In this document: positions 33,004-43,200 of the stretch, in pieces | How positions within the stretch are numbered: the first letter of the stretch is position 1 | Layout of the letters: every line of letters starts with the position of its first letter | NCBI GenBank assembly: GCA_963978545.1 | Contig: OZ021727.1 | Span: 89,434,447 to 89,498,446 of the forward strand | Source: Linyphia triangularis | Taxonomy: Eukaryota; Arthropoda; Arachnida; Araneae; Linyphiidae | DNA length: 64,000 nucleotides | Direction: 5' to 3' | Position numbers and translations under genes: made by a program | Notes under the pieces: generated by a model | The model's database searches: none | The model's input: only the letters and a program-made list of their open reading frames with translations | What the model was told of the DNA's origin: nothing

Positions 33004-33650
33004 AGAGGCGACTGTAATTTTTGGACCCCATCGAGCATCATTCTGAATTTTTTATAGAAGTTGGAGAAAAGTGAGTAGAGTATGAATCCACTGGTCTGCC
33101 GTGAAAAAAATGGCCGAAACTGATCGAAAATCGATTTGGAATGAGTTGAACTAAATCCAATTGTCAAATGAGCCATAACTTGCCAAATAATGAGCATTTT
33201 TTTTTTTTGGTAACCCTCACTCTTTAATTTTCAATTAAGAAGGTTGCAGACGATTCAGATATCTGGCGACGGTCTACTTGCATCTATTAAAAGGAGCCAG
33301 GTTGGTAATAAACATTACGTCACTGATGACACAACTAATGTCGCCAATTTGGCTTGCTTTTAAAAGACGCAAGTTATCCGAGCCAAAGATCAGAATTCGT
33401 TTACGCTTTTTCTCGTTGAAAATCAAAATGCCGTTGGTTGCTAGACGAAAAAGTTTGTTCTCTTTTTGGCAAGTTATGACATATTTGGCAATCGGATTTT
33501 AGTTCAGCTCATTCTAAGCCGATTTTTGATAAGTTTCGGCCATTTTTGCCACGGCAGACCAGTGGATTCGTAACTTACTCATTTTTCTCCAATTTCTATA
33601 CAAAATTCAGAATGATGTTCGATGGGGTCCAAAAGTTGCAGTCGCCTCTC
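33004..33650. mobile_element. MITE with about 190-bp terminal inverted repeats
   Basis: GAGAGGCGACTG at left, CAGTCGCCTCTC at right. Both arms contain GGACCCCATCGA and CCACTGGTCTGCCGTG in mirror order. Confidence 0.78.
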
Positions 33651-34194
33651 GGACTACTACATTTGTGTTTCGATGCAGAGAAGGAATGAAAATCGACAGA
33701 AGAACATCTGTCACAATCGCTGCCAAGTTTACTAGAGTAAGCCGGCTGGAAAAAATTTCAATGAATTTTCTTTAGAGTTTCTATAGAAATATTTTTCCAG
33801 TCTAATTTTATCCCAGTCTAATTTAAGCCCTTATAAAATCCGATTTTATTTCATTTAATCTTTCTAATCTTACAGAGACCTTTAATGTTTTGCTTAGGCG
33901 TAACCTCAAGTATATGAAAATTTCGCCATTTCAGTGCCATTCCGTACAATTAGTGTATCCGCTTCCCAAGAATCTATTGTTATCGGTGCCAACGATACTT
34001 GATGCAATAGAACTGAAGTTGTTGAGTAGTTGGAAATGGTTATGTAATTATTCCTGAGCATTATAAATAAGACATTGAAATACATGCGTATTTTTAAGCT
34101 TACTGAATTACACTTGGAAGGAAAATATTATAATATTAGTTGATTGCATTAATGAAATCAACAGACAATTCCTGCATTTTTTTTTTTAATTGTT
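33651..34194. other. No gene recognised
   Basis: AT-rich. A short minus-strand open stretch near 34050-33905 reads ITISNYSTTSVLLHQVSLAP, protein-like but without start, splice support or recognised family. Confidence 0.3.
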
Positions 34195-34700
34195 TAATTC
34201 AATTCTAAATGTTTCAAAAAGGCCATAAACACAAAAATGTATGCTCACTGTTCTTTTACCTTTTTTTTTTTTAATTTGCAACCTAAGTTCACTAATTAGA
34301 TTTTGGCGAGAAAAAAATTCATTCGCCTCGAATTGAATGTGACGTCACTTGATCTGGCTTGAAAAGCAGCAGCGCGGAAACCAGTTTTGCAAGTTTCTCG
34401 CAAACACGCCAACTTGTGCGGGATATGGCAACTGTTAACCAAACCAACGCCAACTATTTGGCAGAACCCTCACGATAACAATAGAGAATGGAAGGATGTC
34501 ATGACGTCACAGCTATGCGGAGTGTTTTCATAAGACTGATTTTGGCTCGGTATTTTTTTTCTTAATACTTAAATAACTAATTTTTTCAAAGAACTTTTGT
34601 TTGAATATTTGGAATCAAAAAGAAACTCTTCATAAGTGTAAACAAATTTCACTCGTTTTTAAAAAATGCGGGAGCCGTCCATTGGAGAAACTGCACCATT
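34195..34700 (-). repeat. Repeat D copy, minus
   Basis: Mirror of 6990-7605, with TGACGTCA, GCCAACTATTTGGCAG and ATTTTGGCTCGG preserved. Confidence 0.6.
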
Positions 34701-34781
34701 AGAGAAACATTAATTTTGATAACGCACTTTTTAGCTAATGAGTTTGAAGCAAAAAGGGGATTTAATGCTAACTTTATGAAT

Positions 34782-36405
34782 TACTTTCAATTACCCAAAT
34801 ATATTGTTGCGTGGATGGGTTCAAAAGATTTGAAGCCAAAGCAGATCAAAACTTGCAGAAATTTATTCCGATATAACTCTTCATAGATTCCTTTACAACT
34901 CCAGAACTTCTCATTCTAGTAGACTCAATACAGCTCTATACACAACAATAGAGCACAAAACAGCAGTTAAAAACTTGACAGCACAACTGCTAAAATCACT
35001 GCAAAAGACAATGCAATACAGTTCACTTTAGAACTACTCTGAATGCTCACTGAGACTCAGTATCTCAACTCAGTAATTCCAGTCAACTCACGGACTCAAC
35101 TAACTCCAGTCAACAACTAACTCCATCACACTCTCTCTCGGGCTTATACAGGGGAGGCGAACATTCTTGAAACTTCTAGAGGTAGATATTTGGAGAACTT
35201 TCCAGATCGTAGTCGAAAAGTCCTATACATGTACATGGTGACCGAAAATGTCGCCAAATGGTCGCCAAGTTTGGCAACATTTGGCTATTTCTCGCCAAAT
35301 TTGGAGACAAAAATTAGTCGCCAAAACCGTCGCCAACTTGGCTTTATCTCGCCAATTTTGCGAGATTTCCATTACCATAATGTTAAATGCTCTGCTCCTT
35401 GTAAAACTCGCTTCCTAGCGTTAACTCTGTAAAACTCGTTTCAAGCATTAAGACCCATATTGCAGGAAAGCCAAGTTAAGAAGAACTCTTGCACTGCCTT
35501 ATGCGAGATGTACATAAATTTTCCTATTTACAAAATTAACACTACGAAATATTTACAAATATACAAAAATTCGTAACAATATACATAGGGTAATGAAAGT
35601 ATAGTATTCAGTAAAAAAAAAAATTATATTTTTTTAATTTCTCCACGTTTTGGAACATTCTGATTTCAACTAGAGGAGTGGAACATCGCACAACTTTCAA
35701 TTACAGGCCAGTATGGCGGTATTATTTTTTGCAATAATTTTTGTATGGGTCTTAAAAAAATTAAAGAAAAGAAAAAAATATCACCGAAATTGTGAATTTG
35801 GCGATGTGCTTTTCGAAAATCCTTATATTATCCTTTATTATAAGTGACACTGAGGAGGAGAAGAAAAAACGATCGTTGTTGAGGTATGCTCAAGGAAAAA
35901 GAACTCTGGGCTAAAGGCATTAGTTTTTCAAATTTTTATACCATTAAAACATTTTTACGTGAATTTCGGAGGTGGGGATGTTTAGAACACCTTCACAGAG
36001 ATTTTAATCAAAATCGTTCGCCTTAAATCGTTCACCTTAAAAGGCATTAGCAAAGCGATTTTTATCGAAAATCGTTGCAGTCGTTTTTTAGCAATCATTG
36101 AAAAACATGATTTTTTCAATGGCAGCTACCTTATGTGCATGCGCGAATTTGACGAAAACCTTAATGGTAGTTCCCATGGCCACCAGTATCCCGCATACCA
36201 AATTTGAACATCGTAGGTCAGTTTGTTAAGGAGTTATGCTGACCACATACACACAAAGATATACATTTTTTCTATATCACTTTTATATTCTATATCAGGA
36301 TGTTCCAAAACTTAGAGAAATGCGAAAAAATCGAGGATGTTTTTTTTTTTTACCGTATGCTATACTTTCATTACCCTATGCATACATTTGGGTAATTGAA
36401 AGTAA
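34782..36405 (+). repeat. Repeat A, most complete copy, interrupted by family-I LTR
   Basis: The left end has the terminal palindrome (split by the LTR) and AATTTCTCCACGTTTTGGAA, the inverse of the right-end block TTCCAAAACTTAGAGAAATG. So repeat A has terminal inverted repeats of about 100 bp and is probably a non-autonomous DNA transposon. Confidence 0.66.
34805..35578 (-). mobile_element. Family-I solo LTR inside repeat A palindrome
   Basis: TGTTGCG...CGTAACA, ATAT duplicated at 34801-34804 and 35579-35582. The insertion point is the centre of the repeat A terminal palindrome. Confidence 0.82.
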
Positions 36406-36657
36406 AAAATTACAGTTGTTCAACATGCAAATGATCATTGTCGGGTCAAATTTTTATTAAAAATTGCAACATCAGATGGCAGCACTAACTTATTCTTGTA
36501 AAACTTTTTTTTTATTAAAGTAATAAAAATTGAGAAATTAAGAATTGTATTCAAGTGGAAATAAATTTGAATCCTTAGCAGCCATAAACCATTTAAATAG
36601 TGAAAAGTAATATGTATGCTTTAATATCTTGGGCATCGACTGCAAATACATATCGGA

Positions 36658-37334
36658 ATTTCAAACTTTTTGGCAGTATATCAGAATTAAAAATGATGCA
36701 TTTTTATTTATAAACTTTTTTTTCCGTCAATTTTATATCCAGCTAATTGCAATTAAAGTGACTAATTAGGACATTATTAGAACATATATAAATAAACTTG
36801 TAATTAACTTAAAAGGAATTATTTTTATTGCAAATATGAGATATTATATTGTCGCATGTTCCTATGCAGAATTTTGAATTTGGCTTCAATATTTATTTAA
36901 TTATAAGTTTTTAAATAAAAAGTTTAAAATATTACGTAGTTTTTAACAAAAAATTAAGATTAAAATATGCATAAAAAATGTGGTTATAACAATATGTGTT
37001 AAGATTCTCCATAGAAAACACATTCACAACTATTGTCTACAAAACAAAATTAGAATTTTGTAAATCGAACCATTTATTATGAAGTTATGACCGTTGGCGT
37101 AAAGTTATATAGCACCAAAATGTCATTCTTCAGAAAACGCGTTTAAATTTTACTACAATAATAAAAGTGATACAAAACAGGCTCACAAAACCTAGTGTAA
37201 TTTAAAAAGTAATTTGAGTCTGAGAAAGAAAATGGTATCATTTTAATCGTAATGAGCTCGGGAATATTTTAAAACCAAAAAACAAAAACGCAGACTCGAG
37301 TCAAATTTAGCAATTCCTAATGCATATGTATACC
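36658..37334 (+). mobile_element. Element C copy 3, 5'-truncated
   Basis: Matches element C from AAACTTTTTGGCAGTATATC to the end GCATATGTATACC, followed by TTAA (37335-37338), which is shared with the next element. Confidence 0.68.
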
Positions 37335-37360
37335 TTAAGAGGAAGACTTACTAAGGATCA

Positions 37361-38137
37361 TCTATATATTTAATAGGCAATACGTTTTTTGGGGTTAGTC
37401 CGTCCGCCTAAACTACTCAACCAATTTCAATGATCAAGGTGTCATTTTAAAGGAAATAAGATGTAGATTTGCCAAAACGTGCCAAAATAATTTATTAACA
37501 CTTTATTAATTAGTTAAATTTCAATATTTTTCATCATTAAGCTACTACAAAGCCTCAATGATTTTGAATATAAGAATGGCAACATCCTTAAGTAAACAAA
37601 CCCGCTGCTCGGGGGTTCAACCAACCAACCAACCGTTGCTAATTTTAAAGCTATCCTTACGTATGTAAACAACAAACCCGTTGCTAATTTTAAAGCTCTT
37701 TTTAAACTCTTCGTTTCAAAGTTGATTTTTTCTGTTTTTCTGAAGCATTTTTGTATTAGAGTAATTATTATTTTGAAGTATTTCTATCCAGAAAATGCCT
37801 CGCGTTGGACGTCGTTCTCTAACGGGGCGACTTATCAGAATAAATAAAAGATATTGGGACTTCAATGTAAGGGCATAACTAATGAAGTTTTAAGTCAGAA
37901 TGTTGGCGGATAGTATATTTAACTTTCTATTATGAAACTTGCAATTTGGGTGTTTTCTCTATTAGGCCTTACATTAAATTTACAAAAATTTGGTTACATT
38001 TTTTATGGCTGGCAAACCTATTCGAGCGCAGCAAGATGTTTTAACCACAAATTCGAGCAGCAAAGCCGCTCAATCCGAGCGCAGCGAGGTGTTTGGGGGT
38101 TGGCGAGCGTTAGCGAGCAGGGGGCGAAGTCCCCTAG
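37361..38137 (+). mobile_element. Non-autonomous Helitron, copy 2 (777 bp)
   Basis: TCTATATATTTAATAGG to hairpin AGGGGGCGAAGTCCCCTAG, between A and T. The uninterrupted site is visible at 24677/24678. Confidence 0.87.
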
Positions 38138-38212
38138 TTCAATATTAATACCTATGTTACAATCATCTAGCCCAGTGCATTTAGAAAGTACTTTCTAAAG
38201 AACCTTGGCATT

Positions 38213-38227
38213 GGGGGGGGGGGGGGG
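38213..38227 (+). repeat. Poly-G run
   Basis: About 14 consecutive G in AT-rich DNA; similar runs near 4783, 19703 and 32922. Confidence 0.85.
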
Positions 38228-38399
38228 ATGAGTAAGTCCGGAAAGGATTACTTCATGAAACGACATAAATTAAAAGATCGAAATTAGCGTATAATATATT
38301 TTATATTTGAAATCATTATGTCAATGCATATACAGTGGCTCCACCTGGTTTTGCTATTTTAATTTTCATTTATGATAGTTCGACATTAACCCTTTGCAC

Positions 38400-38573
38400 G
38401 CCACTCGATTGGATGGCAAACCACGATAGGACCATTAGGTGTGATGCGGAAATTCGATGCAAGGCCAATGACTGTGTTTAGTTTCTATGAAGCAAATCCA
38501 TAAACACCAGCCGAACCTAAAATGTCTCGAGTTGCTGATTCCTCCGCTCGAAAAAGGCCTGGAGTGCAAAGGG
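38400..38573. mobile_element. piggyBac-like MITE (174 bp)
   Basis: TTAA on both sides (38396-38399, 38574-38577); ends CCCTTTGCACGCCA / GGAGTGCAAAGGG. Confidence 0.8.
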
Positions 38574-38661
38574 TTAAATGAACACAATTTGTCATTTCAT
38601 TAAGTGATCTTTTTCGTACCTACTCACCAAATTTCAAGGTTTTATGCAAAGTATTTTCTAA

Positions 38662-38897
38662 AGCTGGATTTACACTCTACCAGTCGGGCCTCCAGTTCAG
38701 ATCGTCAGTTCTGTGACGTCAAGTAAGCGACCGATGCGCCGTCTATCGGTGATCACGGGAGAGTGCACGTGATTGGTTGATCGGAGTCGCCAGCGCCAGT
38801 AAATAGAAATGTTTGGTTTACTGGAACCAGTAGCCTGGTGACGTCACTGACTGGCGGTCTAAACTGGAACCTCGACTGTTAGCGTGTAAATCAGGCT
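38662..38897. mobile_element. Harbinger-like MITE (236 bp)
   Basis: TAA duplicated (38659-38661, 38898-38900); ends AGCTGGATTTACAC / GTGTAAATCAGGCT. A 3-bp TWA duplication fits PIF/Harbinger. Confidence 0.75.
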
Positions 38898-38989
38898 TAA
38901 ATGCAGTGGGTTAGAAGATTGTAAGATAGTGAGTATAAGGAAATGATCCTTACTAGGATTTCCTCTTAACAATTCCTAAATGCATTTAA

Positions 38990-39715
38990 CACTAGAGGTC
39001 GGAAAAATCGATCAAAATAAATATCGATACTAGTACATCGTTGCATAGAAAAAAATGTCGATATATCGATACATGATTTTTTTATTTTTTATTTGCTTTT
39101 CAATTTTTGCCAGAAACGAAGTTTTTCGGGGCAAATTCTACTTTTCATGAATTCATGTCAAAATTGTTTTAGTAAACGAATTATAAAAATTGTTTTTATA
39201 AATAAATTTAAATTATAAAAATTGTTTTTATAAATAAATTATAAAAATTATTTTTATAAATAAATTATATTATCAATCAGAATAAATAAAATACATTTAG
39301 ATGTCAATGCATAAATTCACATTTTTATAGAAGAAATTTTTAAAAGTAGTTTACCGCATATTTTGCTGATTAGAGATGTTTTTAATATTTAAAATTAGAT
39401 GCAAATTCTTAGAACACGTTGGCAACAGAAACGGCGCAGTGATAATGACTACTAATAAATGATCTTATCTTTCCATTAAATCGTTTTCTTTTTGGTTAGG
39501 GTGCCATTTTAACTGTCTCGCAGACAAGTCCAAACTTTAGTTTTGAAGTTTTTGAAAGGGAAATAAAGAAAATCGAAAAAACACATGGAACTACAAAACG
39601 ATCATCAAAAAAACTAAGAATGTTTGAAAATATCGATATATCGGTGACTGGTATCGATATTTTGAGAATCAGTACTTTAAAAAAAATATCGTCGTATCGA
39701 TATATCACCGACCTC
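38990..39715. mobile_element. TIR element with nested repeat B, just 3' of THADA
   Basis: ACTAGAGGTCGG at left and CCGACCTCTA at right, with ATCGATA-rich subterminal DNA. Repeat B (minus) fills about 39100-39440. The right edge lies about 55 bp from the THADA polyadenylation signal. hAT-like in general form. Confidence 0.62.
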
Positions 39716-39769
39716 TATTTGAAACAGGGAAAAAAAAAAAAAAAAGCGTAGACATTTAGCTAAAAACAA

Positions 39770-39775
39770 TTTATT
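39770..39775 (-). terminator. Polyadenylation signal AATAAA of THADA
   Basis: TTTATT on the plus strand reads AATAAA on the minus strand, 43-48 bp downstream of the THADA stop. It is followed at 39745-39731 by a T-run on the coding strand, which suits a U-rich downstream element. Cleavage is expected near 39750. Confidence 0.7.
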
Positions 39776-39817
39776 TAAAACTTTATCACCACATATTCAG
39801 CTCACACCTTGGATCTG

Positions 39818-40279
39818 CTACCTCAGCAACATCTTGTTGAAGTCATCCAGAATACAATCCAGAAAATACGTCCGGCATTCGATTTCCTTCATCTTGCTTA
39901 ATAACTCTAGTCCTTGAGATTTAAATTTGATGGTGGCATAAGTTGAGAGCGCCATAACTACAAGGCACCTCTGGACAAGCTGGATCATGTCGTGGTCAAA
40001 CCGAGCATCAAACAATGGCGAATCTGTACAATGAGAAAGCAGCCCTTCCACCAAATTTTCCGACTCGGTTAAGCACAATTTAATAACTTCGTTAATGTTG
40101 AATGGTTTGTTTATGTCGATGCGATTCCAGCACGATATTCTGTTAATGTCTACAAGCATGGTAGGTTCACAGTCCTGGGAGACAACATAATGAGACAGGT
40201 GTTCTACCATACATTTGGCCAAGATAAAATCTTCTGCGAATACATTCAGCTCACCAGGGTCAAAGGGCTGTTCGTCTCC
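39818..40279 (-). CDS. THADA: THADA terminal exon with stop codon
   Basis: 462 bp. Acceptor ATATTTTTCAG. It starts GDEQPFDPGELNVFAEDFIL and runs 153 codons to TAG at 39818-39820. The FAEDFILAKCMVEHL stretch corresponds to the WAETLIFVKYLCKHL-type helix near the vertebrate C-terminus. The last residues are NKMLLR. A polyadenylation signal lies 43 bp past the stop, so the 3' UTR is short. Confidence 0.93.
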   Translation of the reverse strand, partial: GDEQPFDPGELNVFAEDFILAKCMVEHLSHYVVSQDCEPTMLVDINRISCWNRIDINKPFNINEVIKLCLTESENLVEGLLSHCTDSPLFDARFDHDMIQLVQRCLVVMALSTYATIKFKSQGLELLSKMKEIECRTYFLDCILDDFNKMLLR

Positions 40280-43200
40280 CTGAAAAATATATGTAATTTA
40301 TCAAAATAGGGGTACCTTCAAGCATGTAAGTACATCTGAAGAAAAAGGTCAGGAAGTTTTTAGGTTTTTGTCTAGAATATTTAACGTTTTACAAACAGAA
40401 ATTAGTGACTACTAAGCACCAGACAAATTCTTAATCTCTAATAAAATTCTATGTCTGTATGATTGGTTGTTTTCAGATTATCTGGCGCCGTCAGCAACAC
40501 GAGAGCTATAATGCGCCGAAACATTCGTCATTAGACAAGCCAACAAACATTTACAAACACCCATGGCTAACACGGGACTCGAACCCGCAACCTCGCGGTC
40601 TAGAAGCTAGCACGCTAACCACTATACCGTTTAGTCGGCCTATGTCTGTCTGAATGTATGTATGTCTACAACTTAAGATCTACTCAACCAATCTGAATCA
40701 GGTGTGTCTATTTGTAGTTTAACTACAACAGGGTTTTAAATACGCTTGAAGCACACAGGAAACAGTAATTACCCCAAAAAAAACCTCATCTTGTCATATT
40801 GCACAGTCAATGCTATATTTATGCTCGGACAGTTTCTTTGAAAATGAAGCAATGTCGACAAGATTTTCTATGTAAGCAGATTAATGTTTTGTAATTCAAA
40901 ATTTTAATAGTTATATTGCACATAAAAGAAAGTTATCACTTAGGTCTGATTACAGCTGATTCTTAAAGGCTTCGTGCAATAAGTAGCAACAAAACTCTTA
41001 TAGATAATCACATCTTTCTGAAAATGTAAATAGAAATGTGGATCAGCTACCGATAATCCGACAGATGCCAAGATGTCTTTGCGCACAATTTTTTTGTATG
41101 TACCTTGATGTTTTTGACTAAAAACTAGGTAAATAAAGAAGCTCTCTGTTAAATTTTAGTATATGTATATATATATATATACGTGAATGACCGTCAATGG
41201 GTTAAGAAATATTCTTTGTTGGTTCATACTGAATTCACTTAGAGAAGTGTCATGAGTATTGTCCTTAGTTTATTATTATTCATTTTGAATTAATTACATT
41301 ATAACAAAAAAAAAATTCATATTAAACTATAAGTTGTGTGCCTCAAGGGGTAATGCGGGTTCCCACAGTTAGTTAGTAGCTATACAGGGTGTCTATAAAA
41401 GGTTGGACACATTTTGATGTTGAATAATTCACAAAATAATGAAGATATAAACAAACTTACGGCATTTATACTTGGAATAACTCATATTTTTATTTATATT
41501 AAACGTTGCCATATGAAATTTCCTTTTCCCATTTGAATATCATTTTTTTTTTTTTTTTTTTTTTTGTAAATATTGTATGAATGTGTTATTAATTTTATGT
41601 TTTTCTTGTTTCTTTTATAAATATCCTCTACATGCGTTATAAATTGCATGTTTATTCCTTTTGGCCACCCAGATCACCTAATATAATGCCACTGGACTTT
41701 TTCCTTAGGGGATTCGTAAAGGACATCGTGTATAGGAGGAAAGTGTTGAATGACTTAAAGACCAGGAAATCCAGATAATTTATTGAGGGATCCAGGAGCT
41801 TCGAAATCTGCAAACACTGCTCTACTGATCACATCCTCGCGTGCCTGGGACTATCTAAGAAGGATTTGGCCAACGACCCTGTTTTGGTGTTGGATTTTTT
41901 GAGGGTGTGCGACATCATGGACCTGGTCTAGCTCTGCTGGCCTCCGGGGGCATGCAACAACAACAAGACCAGGATTACAGCAGCAATAGCCTCTGTGGAT
42001 GCCGACATGCTTGCCCGTACCTGGCGTGAAATTGACTGCTGTCTTTATATTTTCCGTGCGACAAACGGCGCACATGTGGAACTCCATTGATAAGGGAAAA
42101 TTTTTTAGACTATCTAACCATTAGTGTTATCAATTTAAATTTGTCTTCATTATTTTATGGATTATTCAACATCAAAATGTGTCCAACCTTTTATAGACAC
42201 CCCGTATTACAAAAACATGTTAGGTGCAAAAGAAAATGGTATAATGTTACATACTGTTGTTTCAGGATTCAGACGCTGGCATGAAAGCATCCAGTTCAAG
42301 AAGACTCCAATGTAAACTGGAGAGGAGCAAGTCTGTTCTTGAATAAACAACTGTGCAAGATGATCAAGAGCCAACAATGGAACAACTGGCAAAGATTTTT
42401 CTCCTTTAAAGAAAAAATGCTATTAGTAAGTGATGCTTTTTAGTTTTCTATAAACAGGCCGAGCAAAAAGTCAAGTACAGATTAAAATGAAGTATTGTTA
42501 GAGGACTATTATGCTGATATATATTTCAGGGATGAGAGTGATCAGAGTGCAAAAAGGAGGAAATCTAAAAAAATTTTAAAAAAGCTTGCAGAAGGAATAC
42601 ACAAAAATGCAACAAAAAAAGTATGCAGGAAGGATGATTCAATAATTTTAAAGATACAATGAAATTTATCATACTATAAAATAATTACATTTCAAATATT
42701 AGGAGTTAGTGAAGTAATCTGAGAGGAAAGGGTAGCTAAGAGGGAAAATCTTTTGTTTAGACAAGAGTAAAAGCATACCTTTTGCAGAAAAAACTAGTTC
42801 AGATCAGAAAAATGTGGATCCTCAAAATAAGCACAAAGAGAAGGAAAATTTTGCATAAAAAACCAAAAAGGAGGAAAACTGTCATCCCTGATATTTGATT
42901 TTATGGTAATCGAAGGTGCACTAATTCTTTTATAAACCAAAATTACCTTAATAAACTTAAAAATCACTTTTTTTTAAGTTCAGAAAATGCCAAATTGTTA
43001 ATCTAGTTATTGTCATGGATTGGCCAGAAAAGTAGATGCTACATAAAATATTGATAACTGGCTTATACACTTGACATTGTCCAAGTTACAAAAAGGGACA
43101 GATGTTGAAGTTGACTAAATGTTACATGGCCCAATTGTGTGATGTGAAATCTCCCATGCATACAAGCTGGATGTCCAAATGTATGCAAGCAATCACTGTA

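Larger units (their letters stand above)
37339..38965. mobile_element. TTAA-flanked MITE with three nested elements
   Basis: TTAA at 37335-37338 and 38966-38969. Ends GAGGAAGACTTACTAAGGAT / ATCCTTACTAGGATTTCCTC. About 90-bp inverted arms, each containing a CCCA(G/C)TGCATTTA core. It encloses a Helitron, a piggyBac-like MITE and a Harbinger-like MITE. Confidence 0.7.
40280..42254 (-). other. Last THADA intron
   Basis: Contains SINE-1 (40455-40640), a dispersed-repeat fragment (40965-41040), a right end of the TTAA family GACCGTCAATGGGTTAA (about 41189-41205) and a mariner-like element with a LINE insertion (41395-42204). Confidence 0.85.

Noticed and set aside
33905..34050. Protein-like minus-strand stretch ITISNYSTTSVLLHQ
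   Set aside because: No start, splice sites or family recognised; about 50 codons can be open by chance.
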